Shown here in pieces: positions 24,399 to 32,514 of a stretch of DNA of 37,458 bases (position 1 is the stretch's first letter; every line of letters begins with the position of its first letter). Below the pieces are notes generated by a model that was given only the letters and a program-made list of their open reading frames with translations, was not told the DNA's origin and made no database searches. The DNA comes from Spirochaetales bacterium (lineage in GTDB: Bacteria; Spirochaetota; Spirochaetia; DSM-2461), in assembly GCA_016936295.1 (NCBI GenBank), contig JAFGYD010000104.1, positions 1-37,458 of the forward strand. Reading direction: 5' to 3'. Made by a program: the position numbers and the translations under genes.

Positions 24399-26093
24399 TT
24401 ATAAATCATTCCAGCTTATATACCTATTAATGACCTCTTCCACTTTTATAGGGTCAAAGGGTTTTGGTAGATATTCGTTCATTCCTGCTAAAGAGTAGTT
24501 CTCTTTGTCTGTTTGTGTATAGTTTGCCGTTAATGCAATTATTGGGATATCCTTATTTTTATAACCTGCTTTCTGGTTTCTTATTTCGCTTGTTGCTTGT
24601 AATCCATTCATTACCGGCATTTGAATATCCATTAGGACTAAATTAAAATCCTGTTTTTTTAACATCTCTATGGCTTCAAGACCATTTTCGGCCTTGGAAG
24701 AGTGGAACCCCATTTTTGACAATAATTTCTGGGCAACCATTATATTTATATTGTTATCGTCTACTACTAAAATATGGATTTTAGATCTTTTGTTTTCTAT
24801 AATAGTGTGGCTTGTTATCAGTGAATTTTCTTTAGAATCTCTACCTACAATTAATGAGATCCCTTCCAGGAAAATATTTAATTGAATTGGTGTTACAAAA
24901 TATCCATCTATACCTAAATTTCTACATAATTCACCATCACCCCTATTCCCTTCGGATGTTATAGCAACTGTTTTTAAAGTAGGAAAATTTGCTTTTACAT
25001 TTATTATAAAATTTTCCATTTCCAAATTTGAATTAAAAAAAGCAAAATCAAAGATTAGCATATTTGATACTTTTAAATTATTAAAAGTATTTGGTAAATT
25101 ATCATTTATTTCTATTCTACTAATCTCATTTTTTAGTTCTTCTATAAATTTAATGTTGTAACCACTATTATTTGATAAAAAGGAAATTTTAGCATTTGAA
25201 TAATCATGGGAAGCCATAGGTTTTAGAAGCATATTTCCTTTTGGTAGTGTTATATTGATCCAAAATGTAGATCCTTCACCAAAGGTACTATTTACACCAA
25301 TGGTTCCATTCATTTTTTTTATTAACTGTTTGGATATTGCCAGTCCAATACCAATACCTTCGTGATTTCTATTTATTGAAGAATCTCCCTGCTCAAAAAC
25401 TGAAAAAATTTGATTTAATTGTGTTGTTTTAATTCCAATTCCTGTATCCCTAATTGAGAATTCAATAGTTGATTCATTATCCAGATCCTGTATTAATGTA
25501 CAATTCAACTCAATCTCACCGGATGTTGTAAATTTTAGTGCATTATTGAAAATGTTAGAGAGGATTTGTCTAATTCTTCCCGGGTCTCCTATAAAGTAGT
25601 TATGAAGTTCCGGATCGATTTTATAACTAAATTTTAAATCTTTCATGGTTGTTGATATTCTGTTAATATAGTAAAAATCTCTACATAATTTTCTTAAATC
25701 GAACTGAATTCCTTCTAATTGAAAGTTATTATCTCCAATTTTGGTATAGTCTAAAATATCATTTAATGTAGTAAGTAGTATCTCTCCACAGCTACTTATA
25801 GTTTTTGTGAATTCAAATTGCTCATTAGTTAGGATCGATGCCTTTAATAGATTATTCATCCCTAAAATACCATTTAAAGGAGTTTTTATCTCGTGGGATA
25901 TATTCGTTAAAAGTGAATTTTTAAAATTCTTAATATTTCTCTTTTTTTTGTTATCAAAAATAGTTTGAATAATATTAATAAGTAAAAGAGTTAGAGATAT
26001 AACTACTAAAATTTTGTAAATATCTTTTAACAAAAGAGTTGCTAATAGTAATATAAATGTTGCTGTATAGGTAACTGCTCTGTATCTATTCAT
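24399..26093 (-). CDS. Hybrid histidine kinase with two membrane helices and no sensor domain
   Basis: 564 aa. Two N-terminal helices (about 8-22 and 27-45) are separated by a few residues, so there is no periplasmic sensor. The HisKA box is 'LTNISHEIKTPLNGI' (phospho-His67) and the ATPase domain has 'NIFNNALKFT', 'DTGIG' and 'EGIGIGLAISKQL'. A middle receiver-like segment (about 300-415) lacks the conserved lysine ('FVTPIQ' where K-P is expected). The C-terminal receiver is intact ('ILVVDDNNIN', phospho-acceptor Asp489 in 'LMDIQMPVMNG', 'PKPFD'). There is no HPt domain. AAGGGAG lies 4 nt before the ATG. No response regulator partner is adjacent. Confidence 0.93.
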   Translation of the reverse strand: MNRYRAVTYTATFILLLATLLLKDIYKILVVISLTLLLINIIQTIFDNKKKRNIKNFKNSLLTNISHEIKTPLNGILGMNNLLKASILTNEQFEFTKTISSCGEILLTTLNDILDYTKIGDNNFQLEGIQFDLRKLCRDFYYINRISTTMKDLKFSYKIDPELHNYFIGDPGRIRQILSNIFNNALKFTTSGEIELNCTLIQDLDNESTIEFSIRDTGIGIKTTQLNQIFSVFEQGDSSINRNHEGIGIGLAISKQLIKKMNGTIGVNSTFGEGSTFWINITLPKGNMLLKPMASHDYSNAKISFLSNNSGYNIKFIEELKNEISRIEINDNLPNTFNNLKVSNMLIFDFAFFNSNLEMENFIINVKANFPTLKTVAITSEGNRGDGELCRNLGIDGYFVTPIQLNIFLEGISLIVGRDSKENSLITSHTIIENKRSKIHILVVDDNNINIMVAQKLLSKMGFHSSKAENGLEAIEMLKKQDFNLVLMDIQMPVMNGLQATSEIRNQKAGYKNKDIPIIALTANYTQTDKENYSLAGMNEYLPKPFDPIKVEEVINRYISWNDL

Positions 26094-26125
26094 ATTACTC
26101 CCTTATAATTAACGATAAACAAATA

Positions 26126-26162
26126 TAAAACGTTTTACAATAAAAAATCTAAGTTCTATAAT
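26126..26162 (+). promoter_or_regulatory. Promoter of the HPr-domain gene with overlapping 12-bp palindrome
   Basis: TTTACA (26134-26139), a 17-bp spacer and a perfect TATAAT (26157-26162) make a strong sigma-70 promoter. The ATG lies 8 nt after the -10, so the mRNA is probably leaderless. The perfect palindrome TAAAACGTTTTA (26126-26137) overlaps the -35. On the other strand it abuts TTGTAA, a possible -35 for the kinase gene, so it could control both directions. Confidence 0.6.
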
Positions 26163-26170
26163 TATTAAAT

Positions 26171-27667
26171 ATGAGTTCATCTGATGCGTTCAACCAATTA
26201 ATTTCTGTTCATTGTGCAAGATTATATAATCTATGTAGTTTTATTTTAGATAAATCAAATAAAGACATTGTTTTAAATAGAAGGTTTTTGGGTAATTTGA
26301 ACCTTGAAGCTACCTGGATGGAGGAGACTCTCGATAGTTCAGGTGCAAGACATAGCGAGCAATGGTTTCCATTCCGCGAGGGAGTCTCAGCTATTAAATT
26401 ATTCTCCTCTGTAGCCTACGACTTAAATCATGTAATTAGAAGTTTTCCCTATTATAACCTGATAAAATCGGAAAATGAATTTAGCAATAATGCAATTTCT
26501 GTACTAGATGAAATATATAGTGCTATAATTAATGCTTCGGAATATCTTGTTAAAAAAGCACGAAAATGTGGATTACATTCCGAGGCTTCTCCTGTAAAAA
26601 GAGAACATTTTGTAGATTTGGATGCAACTAATATGTTGGAAAACGATAGAAAACTTAGACATATTGAAAATCCGGGAAAAACCCTTATATATTTAGCTAC
26701 GGAGTTTATAAATTTAAAAGCAGAAATGAATTTATTAGATAGAAGATCTGCACTTAAAAAGAATGAATTTAAGAAATTTATACCAGATACAGTTAGTGAA
26801 GAGAAACTTAGACTTATTTTGGTTAGGTATCATAACCTGCAATCCCTCTATGATACATATCTTTCAGAGTCTGATATAGAAAATGCTGACCACAGGTTAA
26901 GATCATTAAGAGGACATATAAGTTTTATTTTTCATATGCTTAAATCTGCAACAGAATTTTCTCATTATTATGAAAGACATATCCTTCCAAGACAGAACTC
27001 CATCTTCTTTAAAACACTACTACCCATAGAGGAAGATCGATTCCTTGAAATTACCATAGACTTTTTCTTAAAGTATTTTGAAGTTTATTTTAATGGTGCT
27101 AAAGAGTTATGTTTTGATGTTATAGAGAGTTATGCAGAAATTTGTGAAAGAGATATAAAAATTCCAGAATACAGGGGATTCCATGTTAGACCATCCTCCC
27201 TTGTTTCTAAAATCGTAAATTATTATGGAGGAAGGGTTAAAATGATTGTAAATGGAATAGAGTACGATCCTTCTTCTCCACTTGAGTTATTTAGGGTTAA
27301 CGAGGAGATTAATGCACAAAAAAGGGTAAAGTTATTTGAAATAATACATTCTCAGGGGCATAAGATTACAGATGTAAATGAATTATTAAAAAAATTATCA
27401 AAAAAAGGCCATGTAATTATTTATAAAAATCCCCTAGAGAATATCCCAAATAAAGAGAATCTTTCTGACCAGGAGCATTTAAAAAATACAATTGCATATC
27501 TTTTGGCATCTGGTCAGATTGATATTAAGATGAATTTAACTGTTAAATTTGTAGGTGATATTAGAACTGTAGGAGATATAGAGATTTTATCTCAAAATGG
27601 TTATGGAGAGGATAAATACGGTAATAATATTACCCTACCTAAAAAATTAAATTATTTAAAAAGGTGA
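26171..27667 (+). CDS. Large cytoplasmic protein with an embedded HPr-like domain
   Basis: 498 aa, no signal or membrane helix. Residues 1-325 are helical and match nothing I know. Residues about 332-417 read like HPr: 'YRGFHVRPSSLVSKIV' aligns with the HPr 'GLHARPA' active site (His338 at the phospho-His position), then 'VKMIVNGIEYDPSSPLELF' aligns with the segment around HPr Ser46 ('SS' 368-369). A C-terminal tail of about 80 residues follows. HPr proteins are normally about 85 aa, so this is a fusion. No PTS enzyme is nearby. Whether His338 is phosphorylated is unknown. The ATG has no Shine-Dalgarno but a strong promoter just upstream. Confidence 0.65.
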   Translation: MSSSDAFNQLISVHCARLYNLCSFILDKSNKDIVLNRRFLGNLNLEATWMEETLDSSGARHSEQWFPFREGVSAIKLFSSVAYDLNHVIRSFPYYNLIKSENEFSNNAISVLDEIYSAIINASEYLVKKARKCGLHSEASPVKREHFVDLDATNMLENDRKLRHIENPGKTLIYLATEFINLKAEMNLLDRRSALKKNEFKKFIPDTVSEEKLRLILVRYHNLQSLYDTYLSESDIENADHRLRSLRGHISFIFHMLKSATEFSHYYERHILPRQNSIFFKTLLPIEEDRFLEITIDFFLKYFEVYFNGAKELCFDVIESYAEICERDIKIPEYRGFHVRPSSLVSKIVNYYGGRVKMIVNGIEYDPSSPLELFRVNEEINAQKRVKLFEIIHSQGHKITDVNELLKKLSKKGHVIIYKNPLENIPNKENLSDQEHLKNTIAYLLASGQIDIKMNLTVKFVGDIRTVGDIEILSQNGYGEDKYGNNITLPKKLNYLKR

Positions 27668-27742
27668 ATATTTGATTGAATATTAATAAAATTTAAACAA
27701 ATATTAACATAAATACGTTTCTATTAAAAAAAAGGAGTTATA

Positions 27743-29281
27743 ATGAGTTTTTTAAAAAAAACAATGGCTTTAATTGCTGTTTCTTTGTTTTTTACGGGTA
27801 TTTTGTTTAGTGCAGAATATGAATTAAAAGTGCTGCACACCAACGATCATCACGGTCACCCAATTGCATTCTACGACTATCCATCAGATGGGCAGGGGGG
27901 ATTAGCAGCTAGAGCTACGTATGTTGCACAAATGAGAGCATCAAATAAAAATGTACTTGTATTAGATGCTGGTGATTTTAATACAGGTAGACCAGAATCT
28001 ACATTTTTTAAGGCTGAGCCAGATATATTAGGTTATAACTATATTGGCTACGATGCTTTATCTATGGGTAACCACGAGTTTGACAACGACTGGGCTTCTA
28101 TGCAAAAACAGATTGCAGATTCAAAATTCCCATGGATAAATGCAAATATTAAGAAAAATGGTTCAACTCTGGATAATGTTAAACCATACATTATTAAAGA
28201 ATATAACGGTTTTAAAGTTGCTGTTTTTGGTCTTTTAACTAAAGAAACAGTGGAAACTGGAAATCCTGATTATGTTAAAGGTTTAACTTTTGAAGACGAA
28301 GTTGCTACAGCAAAAAAACTTGTACCTGAGTTAAGAAAAAAAGCTGATATTGTTATAGCACTTGTTCATATGGGGCTATATGATAACGATTTAGAAGGAT
28401 CAAGAAAATTAGCAGCTAATGTTCCAGGAATTGATTTAATCATTGACGGACACTCTCATACAATGATTAAAGAACCTGTTGTTGTTAAAGGTATACCAAT
28501 TGTTCAAGCTAGACATTGGGGTCTTTATATGGGTAATGGAACTTTAAAAATTAAAGATGGTAAAGTAGTATCTTTTAACTGGCAGTTAGATCCAATCAAT
28601 GTAAAAAATAAAGAGGGATTTGTTGGAACAGAATATAAAGAAGATCAAGTTCTTTTAGGAAAGCTAGCACCATTTAATGAAAAAGTAACAGCGGTTTTAA
28701 GCGAAGTTATTGGAACAGCAACAGATGTATTCTTAAATGATAATACAAGAAAAGAAGAGACAGCTATAGGTGACATTGTTTCTGACTCTCAAGAGTGGTT
28801 TATGGAAAAAATGGGTATGGATGTAGATTTTGCATTCCAAAATGGTGGTGGAATTAGAGCTACTCTTCCTGCAGGTACTATCCAAAAGCAAACAGTTTAC
28901 GAAATTTTACCTTTTGATAACTCTATAGCTGTTATTACACTAACAGGTAATGACGTTATTGCTCTTTTCGATAAAGCAGCCACAAATATTGGAGCTGGTT
29001 CTATGCCACAGGTTTCAAAAGGGGTTAAAGTTACAATTAATGCTGAAACAAAAAAAGTTGAAAAACTTACTATTGATGGAAAACCTGTTGATCCTGTAAA
29101 AAATTATAAAATTGCAACAAATTCTTACTTAGCAGCTGGTGGAGATGGATATAGTGTGTTTAAAAATGGAACAAACTATTACGACTCATCTTTAATGCAA
29201 AGAGATGCGTTTATTGATTATGTAATCTTTTTAGGTGGAAAAATTTCACCAAAAACCGATGGACGTATAACAATTAAATAG
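27743..29281 (+). CDS. Exported 5'-nucleotidase / UshA-like metallophosphoesterase
   Basis: 512 aa. Signal peptide 1-24 ('ILFSAEYE'). The calcineurin-like domain has all metal motifs: 'LHTNDHHGH' (Asp35, His37), 'DAGDFNTG', 'SMGNHEFDND', 'ALVHMG' and 'DGHSHT'. The C-terminal 5'-nucleotidase domain has 'NGGGIRA' and 'PFDNSIAVITLTG', which bind the nucleoside base, and ends with 'NSYLAAGGDGYSVF'. It releases phosphate and nucleosides from nucleotides in the periplasm. AAAGGAG lies 4 nt before the ATG. A possible nucleoside-type MFS carrier is encoded about 2 kb downstream, but co-function is only a guess. Confidence 0.93.
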   Translation: MSFLKKTMALIAVSLFFTGILFSAEYELKVLHTNDHHGHPIAFYDYPSDGQGGLAARATYVAQMRASNKNVLVLDAGDFNTGRPESTFFKAEPDILGYNYIGYDALSMGNHEFDNDWASMQKQIADSKFPWINANIKKNGSTLDNVKPYIIKEYNGFKVAVFGLLTKETVETGNPDYVKGLTFEDEVATAKKLVPELRKKADIVIALVHMGLYDNDLEGSRKLAANVPGIDLIIDGHSHTMIKEPVVVKGIPIVQARHWGLYMGNGTLKIKDGKVVSFNWQLDPINVKNKEGFVGTEYKEDQVLLGKLAPFNEKVTAVLSEVIGTATDVFLNDNTRKEETAIGDIVSDSQEWFMEKMGMDVDFAFQNGGGIRATLPAGTIQKQTVYEILPFDNSIAVITLTGNDVIALFDKAATNIGAGSMPQVSKGVKVTINAETKKVEKLTIDGKPVDPVKNYKIATNSYLAAGGDGYSVFKNGTNYYDSSLMQRDAFIDYVIFLGGKISPKTDGRITIK

Positions 29282-29295
29282 ATTGTAGATATTTT

Positions 29296-29325
29296 TACCC
29301 CTTGATATAATTAAATCCGGGGGTA
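29296..29325 (+). promoter_or_regulatory. hisA leader: TATAAT inside a hairpin that pairs with the ribosome site
   Basis: TACCCC (29296-29301) pairs perfectly with GGGGTA (29320-29325), which contains the hisA Shine-Dalgarno. A perfect -10 box TATAAT (29306-29311) lies in the loop. RNA started from that -10 would lack the left arm and leave the ribosome site free. Read-through RNA from the 5'-nucleotidase gene could mask it. Confidence 0.4.
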
Positions 29326-29327
29326 AT

Positions 29328-30086
29328 ATGAATTTTAGACCATGTATAGACTTGCATAACGGAAAGGTTAAACAGATAGTTGGTAGTTCCTTATCCGATG
29401 GGGATAGTCTTCCAGATACAAATTTTGAAAGTTCGTATGATTCTTCGTATTATGCAGAGATGTATAAAAAAGATAATTTATTTGGTGGACATATAATTAA
29501 ATTGGGCCCGGGAAACGAAGATGCTGCTAAAAGAGCATTAAGTGCTTGGCCGAATGGTATGCAGATAGGCGGGGGAATAAATTCAGAAAATGCTAAAGAG
29601 TACCTTGATTATGGAGCAAGTCATGTTATTGTTACATCCTATGTTTTTAGCGATGGTCTAATAAATTATGAAAATTTAAAAAAACTTGCAGCTGCTGTTG
29701 GAAAAGAACGATTAGTTCTTGATTTAAGTTGCAAAGAGAGAGATGGTGAATATTTTATTGTCACTGACAGATGGCAAAAATGGACCGAAGTTAAAATAAC
29801 ACCTAAAACCCTGGAATATTTTAGTAAATTCTGCGATGAATTACTTATTCATGCAGCATCGGTAGAGGGAAAAATGATGGGACCCGACCTTAAACTTGTA
29901 AAAATTCTGGGTGATTCATGGTTTATTCCTGTTACTTATGCTGGTGGTATAACAACTATAGATGATGTGAAAAAGATAGCTTTAACTGGACAAAATAGAG
30001 TTGATTTTACAGTTGGATCTGCACTTGATATTTTTGGTGGTAAGTTAAAATATTCCAATGTTGTAAAATATTGTACGTCGCTTTAG
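29328..30086 (+). CDS. hisA: Eukaryotic-type HisA (ProFAR isomerase)
   Basis: 252 aa. HisA isomerises ProFAR to PRFAR in histidine synthesis. This sequence is the yeast HIS6-like form, not the usual bacterial one. 'CIDLHNGKVKQIVG' and 'SSYYAEMYK' are followed by 'HIIKLGPGNEDAAKRAL', 'QIGGGIN', 'VIVTSYVF', 'LVLDLSC', 'LLIHAASVEG', 'VTYAGGITTIDD' and 'GSALDIFGG', each with a direct counterpart in fungal and plant HISN3/HIS6 proteins. The catalytic Asp in 'CIDLHNG' is present. It is an orphan: no other his gene is in the window. GGGGG before the ATG supports the start. Confidence 0.92.
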   Translation: MNFRPCIDLHNGKVKQIVGSSLSDGDSLPDTNFESSYDSSYYAEMYKKDNLFGGHIIKLGPGNEDAAKRALSAWPNGMQIGGGINSENAKEYLDYGASHVIVTSYVFSDGLINYENLKKLAAAVGKERLVLDLSCKERDGEYFIVTDRWQKWTEVKITPKTLEYFSKFCDELLIHAASVEGKMMGPDLKLVKILGDSWFIPVTYAGGITTIDDVKKIALTGQNRVDFTVGSALDIFGGKLKYSNVVKYCTSL

Positions 30087-30090
30087 CCAT

Positions 30091-30116
30091 TTTGATAGTA
30101 GTAGATTTTTATCAAA
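30091..30116 (+). repeat. 26-bp dyad upstream of mfnA
   Basis: TTTGATA and TATCAAA pair perfectly across a 12-nt loop, between the hisA stop and the mfnA start. There is no T-run after it, so it is not a standard terminator. It might be an operator. Confidence 0.35.
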
Positions 30117-30137
30117 TCTGTTAATATTCATATCAGT

Positions 30138-31271
30138 ATGAGAATATCCAGGTTAAAAAAACGTCTCCGTGGCGATCATGATTTTAAAGGGCACACAATT
30201 CTTGGTTCAATGTGTTCTGAACCACATCCAATTGCCAAAAGAACCTATAAAAGGTTTTTGTCTACAAACGTTGGAGATCCTGGACTATTCCCAAAATTAA
30301 TAAAACTTGAAAAGGAATTTATTTCTAATTTAGGAGTGCTTCTTTCAAATCCAAATGCAAAAGGAAATGTTGTTTCTGGTGGGTCTGAAGCAAATATTTT
30401 GGCAATGTGGACCGCTAAAAATATATGTAACGCTGGTCAAAATGAAATAATTATATCTGAAAACTGCCATTTTTCCTTTGATAAAGCTGCTAGTTTATTA
30501 AGTTTAAAATTGATAAAAATTCCTGTAGATAGTAGACAGAGGATTCGAGTTGATTTGGCCGAAAAAGCTATCAATAGCAATACTGCTGCAATAGTAGGGA
30601 TTGCAGGTACTACAGGATTAGGAGTTTGTGACCCAATAGAAAAACTATCTGAAATAAGTTTTAAAAATAATATATATCTACATGTAGATGCCGCTTTTGG
30701 TGGTTTTGTCTTTCCATTTATGGATAATGGACCAAAATTTGATTTCTCACTACCAGGTGTTAAATCTATTACAATAGATCCTCATAAAATGGGAAGAGCT
30801 GCTATACAGTCTGGTTGTATTATTTATAGAGATGAAAATATTGCAAACTACGTTAGAACTCCTGTTTCTTATTTAAGTGGAGGAAGTACAGTAAACAATA
30901 TGATTATGGGAACCAGAAGTGGAGCATCTATTGCGGCGGCCTGGATGGTTTATAACTATTTAGGTGTAAATGGATATAAAAAAATTGTAAAAAAAGCAAT
31001 GTCTCTAACGTGGTGGTTTATTACCGAAGTAAAAAAAATTGATGGATTATGTGTTAAGGTCGAGCCTGAATGTAATGTTGTTGGAGTTTGCGTTAATGAT
31101 AATTATGATATTAAGAAGCTAATTAATGGAGTTAGAGAGCTGGGTTGGGCAGTTTCTGAATGGCCAGATTACATGAGGATTGCAATAATGCCCCATGTAA
31201 CCCAAAGAGCTTTAAAAAAATTCCTAAATGACCTTAAGAAGCTCCTTCTTATCCAGTCTCTTCATTCTTAA
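30138..31271 (+). CDS. mfnA: Archaeal-type PLP amino-acid decarboxylase, MfnA-like (tyrosine/aspartate)
   Basis: 377 aa. It resembles archaeal MfnA over its whole length: 'GSMCSEPHPIAKR', 'TNVGDPGLFP', 'NVVSGGSEANILAM', 'AHVDAAFGGFV' region (seen as 'HVDAAFGGFV') and 'TIDPHKMG', where Lys217 forms the Schiff base with PLP, then 'MPHVTQRALKKFL'. MfnA decarboxylates tyrosine (methanofuran synthesis) or aspartate to beta-alanine (coenzyme A). In a non-methanogen, beta-alanine supply is the better guess; tyrosine or glutamate remain possible. No Shine-Dalgarno is seen; a weak -10 (TATTCA) sits 7 nt before the ATG. It overlaps the MFS gene by 48 bp, the longest overlap here. Confidence 0.87.
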   Translation: MRISRLKKRLRGDHDFKGHTILGSMCSEPHPIAKRTYKRFLSTNVGDPGLFPKLIKLEKEFISNLGVLLSNPNAKGNVVSGGSEANILAMWTAKNICNAGQNEIIISENCHFSFDKAASLLSLKLIKIPVDSRQRIRVDLAEKAINSNTAAIVGIAGTTGLGVCDPIEKLSEISFKNNIYLHVDAAFGGFVFPFMDNGPKFDFSLPGVKSITIDPHKMGRAAIQSGCIIYRDENIANYVRTPVSYLSGGSTVNNMIMGTRSGASIAAAWMVYNYLGVNGYKKIVKKAMSLTWWFITEVKKIDGLCVKVEPECNVVGVCVNDNYDIKKLINGVRELGWAVSEWPDYMRIAIMPHVTQRALKKFLNDLKKLLLIQSLHS

Positions 31272-32420
31272 TATAAGTATAACAAGTGTTACTGTGGACG
31301 TAACTGCAGGTATACCCCAAAAAAGTTTAAAATCGATATTACCGTTAGCCATAACATTTTCGGCAATATAACCTGCGAAGAGATTTCCAAGGAATCCAGC
31401 TATTCCAACATAAATTAATGAAAACAACTGGTGAACACCTCCTCTTGAATTAATATCTGTAAAATTATCCAGATATATTGTGGATCCGGCATATAAAAAT
31501 GCATATATAAACCCATGAATTGTAATTCCTACAAGGGTTAACGGTAGTGGCCCATTGATATAGAAAATTGTATACCGTGCAATTTGTAGAATAAGAGCTA
31601 TTATAAAAATATTTTTGAAACCAAGCTTTCTAATAAATGAAGATAAAACAAAAAGCATAATAATTTCAGGAAACTGTCCTAATGATAGAATTATCATTAC
31701 ATTATCCCTTGGGGTTCCATTAGACGTTAAGAACATTGGCATTCCGTAGGATATAAATTTATCAACAGTAGCCATAATAAATATTAAGATAAATAGGAAT
31801 GTAACCTCTGGTTTTTTAATTACATCTATTGCTTCGTGGGGAATTAAAGTTACTTTTTTATCCCTATCCAGTTTTAATCTAGGTAACTTTAATGTTAATA
31901 CAACAACAATTACAGAGAAGAGAGCTGAGAGTTTTAGTGCCAATGACATGTCCGAACTATTGGTAAATTTCCAAAAGAAACTAATTAGCCAACCAGAAAC
32001 AACCCAACCAATTGATCCCCAAACCCTAATTAAACCAAATGAATTTCTATCATCCATATAGTGGAAAACAACTGCATTTACTAATGCATAGGTTGGTACT
32101 AACATCATTGTATAGATAAAATATGTAATTAAAACAGGGTAGTAGCCCTTTTCAAAGGATAGAACTGATATTAAGATAGCAGCCCCTACATGACAAAGTG
32201 CAAGAAATCTTCTTGATGTGATTAATCTATCAACTATCCATGCGCTTAAAAATGGAGCTAAAACACTAGGTAGTGATGTTAATGAGAGAATAATTCCCGC
32301 TTGTATAGCTGAAAACCCAAGGTAATCTTTAAAATATATACTTATAACCGGAATATATGTTCCTACTGCTGCTAACTGGAAGAACATTAGTAATGAAAGG
32401 TGTAAATTTTTTGATTTCAT
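31224..32420 (-). CDS. MFS transporter, LacY / nucleoside-symporter-like
   Basis: 398 aa with about 12 membrane helices. The opening 'SLLMFFQLAAVGTYIPVISIYF' (two motifs) and 'GFSAIQAGIILSLTSLPSVLAP' followed by 'WIVDRL' resemble the MFS_1-like/nucleoside:H+ symporter group (NupG, LacY relatives). A loop of about 25 basic and polar residues separates the two halves near 185-205. Substrate cannot be assigned. The Shine-Dalgarno is weak (AAGGG at 13 nt). It is convergent with mfnA and divergent from ychJ. Confidence 0.85.
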   Translation of the reverse strand: MKSKNLHLSLLMFFQLAAVGTYIPVISIYFKDYLGFSAIQAGIILSLTSLPSVLAPFLSAWIVDRLITSRRFLALCHVGAAILISVLSFEKGYYPVLITYFIYTMMLVPTYALVNAVVFHYMDDRNSFGLIRVWGSIGWVVSGWLISFFWKFTNSSDMSLALKLSALFSVIVVVLTLKLPRLKLDRDKKVTLIPHEAIDVIKKPEVTFLFILIFIMATVDKFISYGMPMFLTSNGTPRDNVMIILSLGQFPEIIMLFVLSSFIRKLGFKNIFIIALILQIARYTIFYINGPLPLTLVGITIHGFIYAFLYAGSTIYLDNFTDINSRGGVHQLFSLIYVGIAGFLGNLFAGYIAENVMANGNIDFKLFWGIPAVTSTVTLVILILRMKRLDKKELLKVI

Positions 32421-32442
32421 CTTTGGAATCTACCCTTATCTT

Positions 32443-32462
32443 TATATTATTGCAATATTATA
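32443..32462. repeat. 20-bp near-perfect palindrome between the MFS gene and ychJ
   Basis: Arms TATATTATTG and CAATATTATA pair at 9 of 10 positions. It is central to the 94-bp divergent intergenic region and overlaps a minus-strand TATAAT. Possible operator of the transporter gene, though AT-rich palindromes arise easily by chance here. Confidence 0.3.
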
Positions 32463-32514
32463 CTTGAGTTTTTTATTTTTAAATCTTAAGTTATAGACAG
32501 TTAAGGAGTTGAAC

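Noticed and set aside
27668-27742. Terminator between the HPr-domain gene and the nucleotidase
   Set aside because: Only a weak AATATT/AATATT pairing with no GC and no clear T-run.
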